A stretch of 64,000 bases of DNA from Liopterus haemorrhoidalis (GCA_963971575.1 OZ020612.1:69499869-69563868), one strand, 5' to 3'. Positions 24,201 through 32,762 are shown, counted from the stretch's first letter. Program-made: numbers and translations. The notes: generated by a model not told the origin, from the letters alone.

Positions 24201-27200
24201 ATAAGTGTAACTTTAGATTTACAGTCTGTTCCAAACGGTTCAGCGGAACTAAATGGGAATTTAGTTCTTTTAGGTTGTCACGAAAAGGGACCTTGCTTGG
24301 GTTATTTCATTTCTCACATTGGGATGTCAAAATTAAAAATTCCAACAATGAAACCATGGAAACGAATGACATATGTCAAAATTAAATTTAAATATTTAGA
24401 TATTTTAATGACAAAAAAATAAATAAATGGGAAATTTGTATTAAGAATGACACAAAAAATCAAAATATAAAGAAAATGATATTTTAAAATGATATTAACC
24501 TTAACCAAAAAATGTTTATTGTAAGTATGATTTACAAAGCTTAAACAAAACGGCCGAAAGACACGATTTAAACGATGAAAGTAACTAGATTGCAAAATCT
24601 AGTTCCGCTTAACCGTTTGGAACAGACTGTATATTTGCTATTAATACTAAAATCATTTTGAATTGAAATATGAATTTGTCAGTAATTTAACTAAAAGTAT
24701 TTAATTTACATATTTTATGATAATAATATAAAACTATTTTTGCAGGTGCAGAACCCAGAATAACAGTTACCACTCACGGCAGTGTTTTCAACAAAGACAT
24801 TGAACGACATGGAATCAGTTCCAGCACCTTGAAACCAAAATCTGTAGTTAGTTACGGTCTTAGTCATGCAACGAGTAAGAACTACAACTATGATTATGGT
24901 TACCAACAAACCGAAGGCGTCGATTTAGACTACAATACCGAAGTTCCTCTAAAAGGATACTCCTATCATGACCCTTTAGAATACGAGCAACATACTGATC
25001 TGGAATCAGAATATAAAAAAACTTATGTGCCAACAACAAAATCACCAGATAATTTTGCAAGTTCATCATTTTCTCCTTCAAAAACATATTTCCGTACTGA
25101 GAAACCACCACTGCAAATACCTCAATCATTAATACCAACCCTACCTCCTCTAACATTTAGTTCCCCAGCACCTTTTACCTTAACTCGCCATTTTGATCAA
25201 AAGAGATCAAACGATCATCATGAGCCTCCTAAGATTATTGTCAGTGCAAGCGCAAGTGTCAGCGACGCAAGTGGCAGAAGATTAAACTATTCCTTAGGTA
25301 CAATAGGTGCTTCTCATATAATCGGTTCAGCACCGACTTCCTACGATGATTATAGGGAAGCAGATGTAGGTTTAGATCCTTTTTATCATGATGTACCTAA
25401 GGTGAATGGAGGAAAAAACAAAACTAGACAAAAAAGAGATTTAAGGAGACAGAAAAGAAGTGATACTGTCACCCATTGGGTTCCACCTGATTATGTAGAT
25501 GATAATTATGAACCATTAACTTATGAAGAACCAACAAACATCGAGAAATTAAATGAGAGTGTTATTACAGAAGATCCAAAAATATCTGATGATTATTACG
25601 ACGAAGTTCTTGATGATTCTAAAAATGTGAGTAATAAAGAAACACATGCAAACAAAAAAGTTCACATTGAACAAATAGATGAAAGAATTGACCAACAAGA
25701 AAATGAAGAATACCTTGAATTAACAACACAAGATTCATTAAAAGATTTGTTACATGGTGAAATTTTAAATAGCTATGCATCAAAAAAAGATAATAATAAA
25801 CCAGAATTAACTACTAAAAATAGTTTAGGTTTAACTGAAGCAGAACTCGTAGTTACCCAAGAAACTACCATGGAATCAAATCCAGTTACCAATGTTGTAC
25901 CAACTACAACATGTTGCACAAATAAAAAATCTAAAGAAGATTACGAAAAAGCTACTAGATTATTAGATGAATTATTAGCACAAATTTTAAAAGAAGCTAT
26001 GAGAGGTAACTTTCCTAAATTACAAAGAAAAACAAAACTTACAACACCAAAACTAGAAACTACTACTGAACATATTACCGCTTCTACTACAGAATTTGTA
26101 ACGACAGAAAATATTCATACAAGTTTAGAAGATGCTAAATTAGAATCAGTTTCTGTTACCACAGAAATGAGTAATAGTGTACCTACAGAAGCTCCTGAGA
26201 CAACTACTCATAAAATTATTGTTAGTACCTTGCCAACATTAAAGTCAATTTTATCTAGAAATAAGTATTTGGAAGTAGAAGAAAACTTGCCCATAAAAGA
26301 ATTTAGCACTGTTGCTAATGCAGATACTGAGCCCAGAAAACGTATCTATAGCACCGAAATAAATATATTAAAATCAGAATCTAGCAGCGAAGAAGAAGAT
26401 ACAGGTAAAGATTATTCTAAGAATATTCGAAAAGGATTAAAACCAAAGCCAGTTTTACAAGGTAGTACTCATGAAAAGATAGGTGATGATTTTAATAAAA
26501 ATATTGAACAAGAAATTGTAAAACCAAACCCAGGTTTACAACAGAATACTGATGATAATATTGGTGCATATTTAAATAAGAATATTGCAAAAGAATTTGG
26601 AAAATCAAAGCCAGTTTTACAAGAAACTACTCACGACAAGCTGGGTGATGATTTTAAAAATGAAAAAGAGCTTGTACAATCAAAGCCAGTTCTGCAGGAA
26701 ACTATTGAAGATAACACTGGTGAAGATTTTAGTAAAAATATTGAAAAAGAAGTTGAAAAATCAAAGGCAGTTTTGCAAGAAACTACTCACGACAAGCTGG
26801 GTGATGATTTTAAAAATGAAAAAGAGCTTGTAAAATCAAAGCCAGTTCTGCAGGAAACTATTGAAGATAACACTGGTGAAGATTTTAGTAAAAATATTGA
26901 AAAAGAAGTTGAAAAATCAAAGGCAGTTTTGCAGAAAACTACTGATGATAAAACTGGTGAAGATTTTAATAAGAATACTGAAAAAGAAGTTGGAAATTCA
27001 GAGCTAGTTTTACATGAAAGTACGGATGACAAAAATGATGGTGGTTTTAAGAAGAATATTGAAAAACCAGATGAACAAAAAAGTGGTAATACTGATGACA
27101 GGTTTGACTATAAGTACCTTTCATCTACTGAGGAAAGTACTAGGTTTAAATCTAGAACTGGATGGAAAAACAGAAACCGAATTAGAGGAAGAACAAGGTA

Positions 27201-29196
27201 TACCACTAAAACAAGTTACTATGACACTAGTACAGAAAAAGTTGAATCCACACCTAGATATCGTGGCAGAAACCGCAATTTAAACCGAAAAACTTTAGAT
27301 AGTATAAGCTCTGAAACAATTCAACACAAAGCTACCACCGCTGAACCTAATAACTATGATGACACTATTAAAGAACTAGATTCAAAAACTGAAGATACTG
27401 TAATAAGTTTCACAATAAATGACAAATACATTTCGAGCACTAAACAAACAATTTTAGAATCTGAATCTAGTAATGAAGAAAAAAACAAACATCTAGATAT
27501 AACAACAGAACATATTTTAAATTTCGAAACAACTGAACTATTGAACACTGAGACTTTTGTTCCAGAACAGCAGCCAACTAGTGGTTCACTAAGTGCAAAA
27601 TTAGATGAAAAAATGGAAGAAACCACAACTAATCATGATACAATAATCACAACTCCAGAATCAAATAATAAGAAACAAAGTAATGAAAATCAGGATAATA
27701 TAAATACCGAGACAACACAAAATATTTCACCAACTGAAGAAACAATTTCAGAGCAAAATATTAAAAAGGATTCACATAAAGAAAATTCCGAGGATGCAAT
27801 AGAAGAAACTACATATCCTGCAGAAACAACACAGACTATCTTGTCTACAGAAATTATTTTAGAGTCAGAATCTACTCATAGAGCAAGCAGTCAAAATTTA
27901 CTCTTAACAGATGAAAAAACTACTTTAAATTATTTACAATTAAATAATCAAAATTCAGAACCTACTACTACAGAAAATATCCATAATATGGAAGAAAGTA
28001 CACAAATTATAGAAGAAAGTACTAAAGATGTAGAAGAAAATACTCATAATTTAGATCAAAGTACTGAAAATATAGATTTCAGTTCTGAAACTACAACTGA
28101 ATTATCTACTCCAGAAGCAGTTACTATGGAAATACAGAACCGTATTTTTGAAGTAGAAACAACTGAAAATATACTACCAACACAAGAATCAACTCCATTC
28201 GAACAAAATGAAAAAATTGATTACACCACCGAAAAATTGCTTAATGATAATGAACAAACATATGGTGATATAACTACTCAAGAATTAAAAGAAACTACTA
28301 TTAACCCACTATATATTGAAGAATCTACCCCATATGATGTATCTAAAAACACAATATTAGAAGAAGAAATATCTACAACAGAAAGTTTCAAGAAATATTT
28401 ATATAACACCAAAATATATGACAAAGAACAAGAAATAAGTACAATTGATTCTGTCGAAAATACTGACGGTAGTATTACTACTCGCAGTTCTATAGAAAAT
28501 ACAGAATCTACTGAGAGTAGTACTACTGATTCAGTTGAAATAACAACACACGGTATTGAAACAAAACATACTACAGAAATATCAAAATCTACAATTCCTT
28601 CAGATATAACAACACAAGAAACTGATACAACATTACAGGTCAATTCAGAAATTTCTACTGAAGCCATAACTACTATATCTCCTATTCTGACCACTACTAT
28701 TCCTACTACTTCTGCAAGATACCGTTATCGTGGCACTAGAAAACCTACCTACAAAAGAAACCGTCAAAAACCAACACCACACCCCAAACATAGATTTAGT
28801 TCACCATCAATAATAATGTCACAATCAGTCCTAAGGTTAGGAAACAAAAGACTAACCACAGAAATGATACCAGAGGATAATTTAGTGACTGATCCTGAAT
28901 TAAGCAAAAGTGCCAATCCAACAGAAGCCAAACATCCTTCTATATCAACAACGCCAATAACTAAAGTAGTTTTTAGTCATAAAAAGATTATTGATAAAAG
29001 TAGGAGATTTAATTGTTTAGATAAAAAATTGAATAGGTTTTATGAAGATCCTAGAGATTGCAGGTTGTTCCATTATTGTACGCCTGGTTTTTCAGAAACT
29101 CAAGTATTAGATATGAAGTTTGTATGTGATTCTGGTACTTATTTCGATGTTGAGAAATTAATTTGTACAAAAATTAAACCTCTTAGATGTAAATGA
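8829..29196 (+). CDS. Large secreted chitin-binding, mucin-like cuticle protein (gene 1, 5' partial)
   Basis: Three exons (8829-8937, 20664-20990, 24746-29196) join in phase 1/1 at canonical GT/AG sites and give 1,628 residues to the TGA. Exon 1 starts inside a peritrophin-type ChtBD2: cysteines five and six are spaced by seven residues (C-ERVDEVD-C). The C-terminus holds a second, complete ChtBD2 with Cys spacing 14-5-15-12-7. Between them lie a Pro/Thr/Gln linker, a multibasic stretch (TRQKRDLRRQKRSD) that looks like a proprotein-convertase site, and over 1,000 Thr/Glu/Ser-rich residues with eight tandem repeats. By family knowledge ChtBD2 proteins bind chitin outside the cell, in cuticle or peritrophic matrix. 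The split domain and its trailing YHLNLELY resemble CPAP1 cuticular proteins. Signal peptide and first four cysteines must be in unseen upstream exons. Exact orthologue unknown. Confidence 0.85.
9290..10043. mobile_element. foldback/MITE with about 130-bp inverted arms
   Basis: The left arm (about 9296-9425, with cagtttcttatacaagacta and atctatctaataggatattt) is repeated inverted at about 9910-10040. Arms are imperfect and about 130 bp long, separated by about 480 bp without coding content. A non-autonomous inverted-repeat element is the simplest reading; the terminal bases and target duplication are not clear. Confidence 0.7.
10652..11700. repeat. inverted pair of a diverged repeat, possibly retroelement-derived
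   Basis: About 150 bp at 10738-10890 reappears inverted at about 11540-11690. Shared words are gctgtgaatcagaaaaa, ctgcagaataa and tttgcaaa/tttgcagatt. The minus strand of 10652-10897 and the plus strand of the other copy would both encode KP(K)(V/F)RLKFA-like peptides, so this may be coding remnant of a transposable element. Assignment is uncertain. A SINE inserted into the interval (10926-11167). Confidence 0.45.
10926..11167 (-). mobile_element. tRNA-derived SINE with 13-bp target duplication
   Basis: Read on the minus strand it starts cgccaacgtggtggtcgagc (A-box-like TGGTCGAGCGC), has a B-box-like GGTTCGAGCC about 85 bp later, and ends in an A-rich tail. The insertion is flanked by perfect direct repeats gtttggtgtactt at 10913-10925 and 11168-11180. 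That proves a retrotransposition event. The tRNA-like head could derive from a Ser/Leu-type tRNA, but this is a guess. Confidence 0.9.
11979..12215 (+). repeat. 240-bp dispersed repeat, copy 2 of 2
   Basis: Nearly identical to 3489-3726 (starts tacagggtgtttgtttgaaa, ends caatgacacc) with unrelated flanks. High identity suggests recent spread. Confidence 0.75.
12216..13900. other. no gene seen
   Basis: AT-rich intron sequence. Around 12955-12990 a segment with ggtggaaccctagggttccg resembles the body of hAT-type MITEs. Open frames at 12918-13109 and 13310-13510 show no domain or splice support. At 13925-13960 and 14019-14055 a short block (cattcacaggtcatgtttta and variant) is repeated in tandem about 94 bp apart. 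Confidence 0.35.
14236..14420 (+). repeat. dispersed repeat family B, copy 2
   Basis: Contains ctgaaaaaaatctcaataat, a variant of gtacattgatggaaat and aaaggaatttttgtcagatt in the family B order. More diverged than copy 1. Confidence 0.5.
14555..14865 (+). repeat. tandem duplication, about 150-165-bp unit
   Basis: Two consecutive diverged units share aatatgtgaaaattcacact/aatatgtaaaaattctcact, acttcacatc, gc(a/t)gc(a/c)tccacaagtctt-like words and tataatatatt. Non-coding, in the first visible intron of gene 1. Confidence 0.65.
15222..16312 (-). pseudogene. LINE reverse transcriptase, 5' truncated, second copy of the 5600-6794 family
   Basis: The minus strand reads a LINE reverse transcriptase from LFSNSQYGFRSN (about 16280) through ESGEYCLSTFLDLSKAFDSI and [20 protein letters not shown] to [12 protein letters not shown] frame change near 15780 follows, then the thumb (LSYGLLIWGHSPAAKRIF) and, after a break near 15420, a C-terminal tail with HYHNTRLKNI. 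Motif B is intact here, unlike the other copy. The endonuclease and start of the RT are missing. At least two frame breaks make it inactive. Confidence 0.88.
16807..17938 (+). mobile_element. complete short DNA transposon with imperfect TIRs and a 4-bp TAAT duplication
   Basis: Both ends carry cactggtcaaca; the inverted repeats extend imperfectly for about 55 bp through tttgctgactta. The element is flanked on both sides by TAAT (16803-16806 and 17939-17942). CAC-starting termini with a 4-bp target duplication fit the Chapaev branch of the CMC transposons by general knowledge, but this is inference. Inside is one open frame at 17097-17621. A related copy at 51850-53208 shares the same internal layout, so an internally deleted derivative seems to have multiplied. 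Confidence 0.82.
17097..17621 (+). CDS. C-terminal part of a transposon-encoded protein (174 codons, intact frame)
   Basis: The intact frame includes FVALIKNFLGNKKAENY, HFLNSLLDKFPVNLGDVSDE, QGERFHQDLKEMKRRYQGRW and HMMADYCWSIK. I recognise GDVSDEQGERFHQD and MMADYCW as motifs of proteins often predicted in insect and hydrozoan genomes and tied to mobile elements; I am not sure of their formal family. In the related copy at 51850-53208 the frame continues upstream of this methionine (PPLHIKLGLMKQF). The ATG here is therefore internal to a longer ancestral protein, and a shift just upstream disconnects it. Function unknown; expression from the element is possible but unproven. Confidence 0.7.
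   Translation: MKQFVKALNKDSDCFKYISETFQSLSNEKLKAGIFDGPQIRKLVNDPHFTVHMDDMETNAWQSFVALIKNFLGNKKAENYVEVVENLIENYHYLGCNMSVKLHFLNSLLDKFPVNLGDVSDEQGERFHQDLKEMKRRYQGRWESHMMADYCWSIKIDLSGMVHSRRSYKRPFNP
17943..18830. other. no gene seen
   Basis: AT-rich intron sequence with no recognisable coding, RNA or repeat structure. Confidence 0.4.
19005..19906. mobile_element. TIR element, outer member of a nested pair
   Basis: The left end tggcgcgtctacatcgaggc is matched inverted at the right end (gcctcaatgtagacgcgcca), about 30 bp of inverted repeat. The interior has inverted GC-richer subterminal stretches (cgacatgtcgca / tgcgacatag) and is split by another element at 19427-19750. Flanks are CTA and TTA, so a 3-bp TWA-like duplication is possible but not exact. 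No transposase frame. Confidence 0.75.
19427..19750. mobile_element. MITE nested inside 19005-19906
   Basis: Termini tgcgttcgaaggtgagtttg and the inverted caaactcacctttgaacgca give about 24-28 bp TIRs with one mismatch. Length 324 bp, non-coding. ATAG is present near both outer edges. It must have inserted after the outer element. Confidence 0.8.
20221..20477. mobile_element. 257-bp MITE, copy 1 of 2
   Basis: Starts ctattcgcgactgcaaataa and ends with the inverted gtttcagtcgtgaatag. The interior has ttgtgctgcagttta and acgcagcgccgccaacgtta. A second copy at 48420-48673 has the same termini and interior at roughly 85% by eye. Confidence 0.82.
20664..20990 (+). CDS. Gene 1, second visible exon (Pro/Thr/Gln linker)
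   Basis: Acceptor tttattttttag before 20664 and donor GCAG|gtaaag after 20990. It enters in phase 1, which completes a Glu codon with the previous exon, and exits in phase 1. It encodes a Pro/Ser/Thr-rich start (EPNPTPSPSKSTST), a more ordered FNPEEINIRLTPGSPPI segment and a Gln-rich end. Clearly more GC-rich than its surroundings, as expected for a real exon. Confidence 0.85.
21180..21296. repeat. 16-bp hairpin followed by a long (TA)n run
   Basis: agcgtagtcatcttca at 21180-21195 is matched inverted by tgaagatgactacgct at 21208-21223 with a 12-bp loop. Immediately after comes about 70 bp of pure TA dinucleotide. The hairpin together with cgtttcgactactcaagc is a typical end of a small non-autonomous repeat. 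Confidence 0.85.
21409..21889 (+). mobile_element. hAT-like MITE, copy 1
   Basis: Left end cagtggttcccaaccttttt and inverted right end aggttgggaaccgctg are hAT-type termini. The interior has repeated ggagcccctag / ggagcccctgag. An inverted copy is at 57445-57935. The flanking 8 bp (ctctaagg and atatagat) do not match, so the target duplication has decayed or the edges are slightly off. Confidence 0.82.
22000..23110 (+). repeat. strongly diverged tandem array, about 155-175-bp unit
   Basis: At least four successive units start near 22500, 22655, 22820 and 22994. The best-preserved pair shares aattttttctagact, aaaaatt(t/c)(c/t)a.(c)cg and (c/a)tctcta(g/a)cc.tttt(t/a)gagtt. A further pair near 22020-22100 and 22270-22370 shares accaattttc and cc.aaaaata. 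Non-coding; open frames inside are chance. Confidence 0.6.
23556..23967 (-). mobile_element. TA-flanked MITE, copy 1 of 4
   Basis: Perfect-looking termini tacagtctgttccaaacg and cgtttggaacagactgta, about 30-bp TIRs and TA at both edges, as in Tc1/mariner-type MITEs. Length about 412 bp. Other copies are at 24220-24631 (same orientation), and 32187-32762 and 37232-37642 (opposite). All share an open stretch starting MQSSYFHRLN on the opposite strand, which is a by-product of a common sequence. Confidence 0.9.
24220..24631 (-). mobile_element. TA-flanked MITE, copy 2 of 4
   Basis: Same termini and interior as copy 1, which lies only about 250 bp away in the same orientation. Its right edge is about 115 bp upstream of the acceptor of the big last exon of gene 1. 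Confidence 0.9.
24746..29196 (+). CDS. Gene 1, last exon (Thr/Glu-rich region, repeats, C-terminal ChtBD2)
   Basis: Acceptor tatttttgcag precedes 24746; the exon enters in phase 1 and runs 1,482 codons to TGA at 29194-29196 without interruption. Order: a Tyr-rich start (KNYNYDYGYQQTEGVDLDY), a Pro/Ser/Thr part, the multibasic site near 25420-25460, a long acidic Thr/Ser region, eight 26-residue repeats (26448-27080), a second basic patch (RNRNLNRK), further Thr-rich sequence, then YRYRGTRKPTYKRNRQK. It ends with a six-cysteine ChtBD2 at 29010-29193 (FNC, RDCRLFHYC). Many Thr/Ser would suit O-glycosylation, as in mucins. No stop or shift, so the frame is under constraint. Confidence 0.9.
26448..27080 (+). 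repeat. eight in-frame 25-27-residue repeats within gene 1
   Basis: Units begin KPVLQ or KAVLQ and continue with (T/E)-(H/D)D(K/N).G(E/D)DF.KN..KE. Units 3-4 and 5-6 form a two-unit block duplicated with a 156-bp period (for example caagaaactactcacgacaa at 26620 and 26776) that is almost identical at the DNA level. That duplication is recent compared with the others. Confidence 0.92.
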
Positions 29197-29529
29197 GAAA
29201 TGGTTGTGTTAACGAATTAAAATTTGAATTTAGATCCATTTTAAAACGTAAATATTTAAATTTGTAATTATACAGGGTGGAACTACCGAAATGTTACAAG
29301 CACATAATTTGTAGAATACGAAAAATAGAATTTTCTTTTTTGTTCTTCTTGATTACTAGAGACTAGAGATGAGCGTTGGTCGTTAATTTTAGCCCTAAGC
29401 CCGACTAAGAGTCATGCAGGAACATGTACATAAATAACACTTCAAGTCGCGAACGGACGTGAACGTGAATACAAAATTATGCAACGTGCGTGATTGGTTA
29501 TGAACATGAAAAACGTGTGACTCATGATT

Positions 29530-30010
29530 ATTAGGGTTTTGTAGGTATGACCAAAAAACCCTTATACCGTCATTTTGTCGTCTGTCTGTCTGTCTGTCTG
29601 TTCGGTAAAAATTGTAGCCAAACGGCTAAACCTAGAGAGTTGAAATTTGGCATGCTTATATAACTCTTTGACCCGCACATAGGAAAAATACTAAAACATC
29701 TAAAAAACATGTCCCCCTAAAAATATAAACAAATATATGCTCATCGAAAAAAAAAATATTTTTTTACAATTCTGTGTAGGGTATCAAATGAAAGCCCTTG
29801 GTACGTGGATTAACGATCAAAATTTTATTTTTGCAAAATAAATTATTTTAAGGCGATTTTTGCCAAAATTGTGCAAAAAAATTTTTGTCCCACACCCTGT
29901 AGCCCAGATGGTTTAAACTAAAAATCTGAAAAAATTCTCAGTAATGTACATTGGTGTGAACCGGAATAGTACAACAGGAATTTTTGATCAGATTATTTTT
30001 CGGAAAAGGT
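29530..30010 (+). repeat. families A and B joined in one unit
   Basis: Family A (gggttttgtaggtatgacca, short GTCT run, ccaaacggctaaacctagag) runs without a break into family B (ctgaaaaaattctcagtaat, caggaatttttgatcagatt). This is the best evidence in the window that the two are parts of one element about 480 bp long. Confidence 0.7.
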
Positions 30011-30079
30011 AGCCCTCGGTTTACGCCGCAGTTCCGTTCATACAAAAGAAAATCTCAAACTAAAAATGAATGTCCATTT

Positions 30080-30289
30080 TTTTTTTTTTTTTAATTTTTT
30101 GGCCGTTAGTCTTTTGACCATATTAACCAGCTTCGACAATTTTATTTATTATTTGATACAATTTAACCTTAAAACTACAATTACAAATACAAACTTCCAT
30201 GCCATTACCGGGATTCGAACCCGAACCACCCTGGTCTAGCAGTCAGCATCCCATCTACACTAACCGTTACACCATAGTGACCGGCTGAT
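30080..30289 (-). mobile_element. tRNA-derived SINE, second family, with 9-bp target duplication
   Basis: On the minus strand it begins agccggtcactatggtgtaa (A-box-like), carries the B box ggttcgaatcccgg and ends in a poly-A tail (poly-T at 30080-30092 on the plus strand). Direct repeats tgtccattt flank it at 30071-30079 and 30290-30298. A related 3' tail is seen near 51705-51790. Confidence 0.88.
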
Positions 30290-30299
30290 TGTCCATTTA

Positions 30300-31550
30300 A
30301 CAAAATATTAAATATTAACGTTTTAAAATGTGATCTTACAGCCTCAAATGAGTAACCTACCAAAATTTCTCAATTTGAACTGACTTGTTGACGTCCTAAT
30401 TGACGCTCTCTGATATCTGAGGCCTTGAACAGAAAGAGGCCCCTAGAACCTGCCCTGGGCCTCTTTCCGTGTTTAGATTATTATATTTTGTTGTTCATAA
30501 CAAAACATGTATAATAATATTATAGGTTTAATAAAGATTGTTATAGATAACAAAATATATTTATATTATTATAAATGTTTTAATTTTTAATTAAGATGTA
30601 TAAATATTGTAATATGAAAATAATATTAATAAATGGTTTGCAATAATTATTTTTCGTATTATCTGTCTCATTTTGTAATACGTAACTAACAGGTAAAGTT
30701 CATTTTTTATGTTGTATATTGACAATACATTTATAATATTATCATAGTATTGGTTCATATGGATACGCCAAAGTCTGTTTACACCACAACAGTCACCATT
30801 ATATTATTGATATCAAATTTTAAAATTTTGTCAAAATAATACTTTCGCTAAAAAGTTTCCTGTTGCTATTAATATAGTCGGTATATATTATTTATTTTAT
30901 TTTATTTTGTTCGTATATTTAGTTATTATAAGTTGTTCACTTTTGTAAGAACACACTATGGTCTATTCCAAATTTTAAAAAAAATATAATAAATACTCCA
31001 CTTTGTTATTTATTATTTTGATATAAAATAATGCGGTAATGGATGGCTTTGACCGAAACTGGCGCCTCAGTTACCGATAGTACGTAATTTTGGCCTAAAA
31101 TTTAGTAATCAGTATTTAAATCTAATATAATTTTATTTGACAAATAAAAATCCATCCCACATAAATTTTATAAATTTACTCATTAAATTATTTATAGTTT
31201 AAAATATCAAATCAAAAAATCAATTAGAAATAAAATAAATCTAATCTTTTTATGTAACAGGATTAATTTGATAAGGATTTTAATCTACCTAATGGTCATT
31301 CTTTGCTCGTTATCAGTTTAAACAAGTCGTAGTTTGATTTTAAATGAAAAACAGTTTTTGAAGATTTTTTAAATATATTTTTAGTATTATAAGTGCCTTT
31401 TGGGTCATCCCTACGACTTGAAGGATGTTGCAAGACAGCAGTTTTATTTTTCGAGTGCCCAATAATTCAAGTAAACAAAATGCGAGGCGAAAAATATTTA
31501 CAAAATTGTTTTTGTTGATTATTAAAAAAATGTAAGTATTTTTATCGCCC
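30300..31550. other. no gene; fragments of TIR elements
   Basis: AT-rich. Around 30930-30990 the string gttcacttttgtaagaacac matches the terminus of the MITE at 35288-35589, and ctatggtctattcca matches the terminus at 34791. These are therefore element ends or relics. Nothing coding. Confidence 0.4.
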
Positions 31551-31554
31551 CAAT

Positions 31555-31755
31555 AGACTTTTATTCAAAGTTTCTTGGGGTTAAATATTAAAATAGTATT
31601 GGGGGAAGATCCCAAAAGGGGTATTCCCCAATTATATCAGAAAATAAACGCGTTTGGTATTTTTAAACGCTCTAATAAGAGTTTTACTCAAAGTTTTTTT
31701 TTGGGATTAACTTTCAATGGGTATTGGGGAAAAACTCCCAAAGAGGTATTACTAT
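31555..31755 (+). repeat. short tandem duplication, about 125-bp period
   Basis: Two units share ttta(t/c)tcaaagttt, gtattgggg(g)aa and (c)tcccaaa(a/g)(g)ggtatt. The units contain an internal inverted gtattgggg / ccccaat. Non-coding. Confidence 0.6.
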
Positions 31756-31779
31756 ATATTTAATACTTTTGTATTAAAT

Positions 31780-32160
31780 ATATGGTTATTACTGAAATAT
31801 ATAGCCCGTTTCTTTGGTTTAAGCGGAATTATATTTTTAATTCTAGTAAGTTTTACCGATTAAGTAAGGTTTTTGTTTAGCAAAAGCCCTTTTCAAACCC
31901 TAAAAAGAGAACTCATGACAATTTATAAAAATAAAAATTCCATTTAGTTTCGCTTAAACGTTTGGAATAGCCTATATACGCGTGTACCGATATAACCACA
32001 TTTTTTCGGGATTTGTCTAAAAATTAGTTTAGTTTTAACTTGAAATAAATTTTTGGGAATAATTAAAACGTTATTAAAAGTAGATAGCGCTGCGAACCGA
32101 GTACGATTTACACTGGACAAATACAGTATAGCGGAAAATACAGTATAGCAGACTTTACAT
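31780..32160. mobile_element. relics of related MITEs
   Basis: Pieces ttggtttaagcggaatta (31816) and gtttcgcttaaacgtttgga (31948) form an inverted pair of about 18 bp. The following stretch with gcgaaccgagtacgatttac and the variant repeated inverted at 35790-35845 shows a further shared element. Boundaries are unclear. Confidence 0.45.
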
Positions 32161-32186
32161 TTTTTTTTTTTTTTTTGCATTTCATA

Positions 32187-32762
32187 TAAAGTCTGTTTCA
32201 AACGGTTAGGCGGAACTAGATTTTGCAATCTAGTTACTTTCATCGTTTAAATCATGCTTTTCGGCCGTTTTGTTTAAGCTTTGTAAATCATACTTGCAAC
32301 AAACATTTTTTGGTTAAGGTTAATATCATTTTAAAATGTCATTTTCTTTATATTTTGCTTTTTTGTGTCATTCTTAATACAAATATCCCATTTATTTATT
32401 TTTTTTGTCATTAAAATATGTAAGAAAATTAATTTAAGTTTGACATATGTCATTCGTTTCCATGGTTTCATTGTTGGAATTTTAAATTTTGACATTGCCG
32501 ACCGGCGTAGCGTAGTGGTAACACATGTGCTCTGCGTTGCGAAGGTCTCGGGTTCGAATCCCGTTCAGGCATGGAAATTTTCTCGAATAAAAATTGTCCT
32601 GGCTAATTGCCACAGTAGCAAAGGCCATTTAATTAAAAAAAAAAAAAAATTTTGACATTCCAACGTGAAAAATGAAATAACCCAAGCAAGGTCCCTTTTC
32701 GTGACAACCTAAAAGAACGAAATTCCCATTTAGTTCCGCCTAACCGTTTGAAACAGACTGTA
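32187..32762 (+). mobile_element. TA-flanked MITE, copy 3 of 4, split by a SINE
   Basis: Termini agtctgtttcaaacggttag and ccgtttgaaacagactgta with the common interior. Its body is interrupted at 32497-32646 by a SINE with its own target duplication; without it the MITE would be of the usual length. The right edge is about 140 bp from the stop codon of the nuclease gene. Confidence 0.9.
32497..32646 (+). mobile_element. tRNA-derived SINE inside a MITE, 13-bp target duplication
   Basis: Starts gccgaccggcgtagcgtagt (A box), has B box gggttcgaatcccg, a short body ending gccacagtagcaaaggcc and an A-rich tail. Flanked by aaattttgacatt at 32484-32496 and 32647-32659. The duplicated bases are MITE sequence, which proves the SINE came second. 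Confidence 0.95.

Noticed and set aside
24314..24595. Conserved open frame MQSSYFHRLN... seen in four places
   Set aside because: It coincides with the body of the TA-flanked MITE in all four cases, has no domain and is kept only because the copies are similar.
26585..27283. Alternative-frame open readings in the repeat region of gene 1
   Set aside because: They follow the 156-bp duplication and sit inside the 1,482-codon frame; composition matches frame-shifted Lys/Glu-rich sequence.
32497..32575. Possible functional tRNA gene (A and B boxes visible)
   Set aside because: No proper acceptor stem, and the unit has an A-rich tail and a 13-bp target duplication, so it is a SINE.
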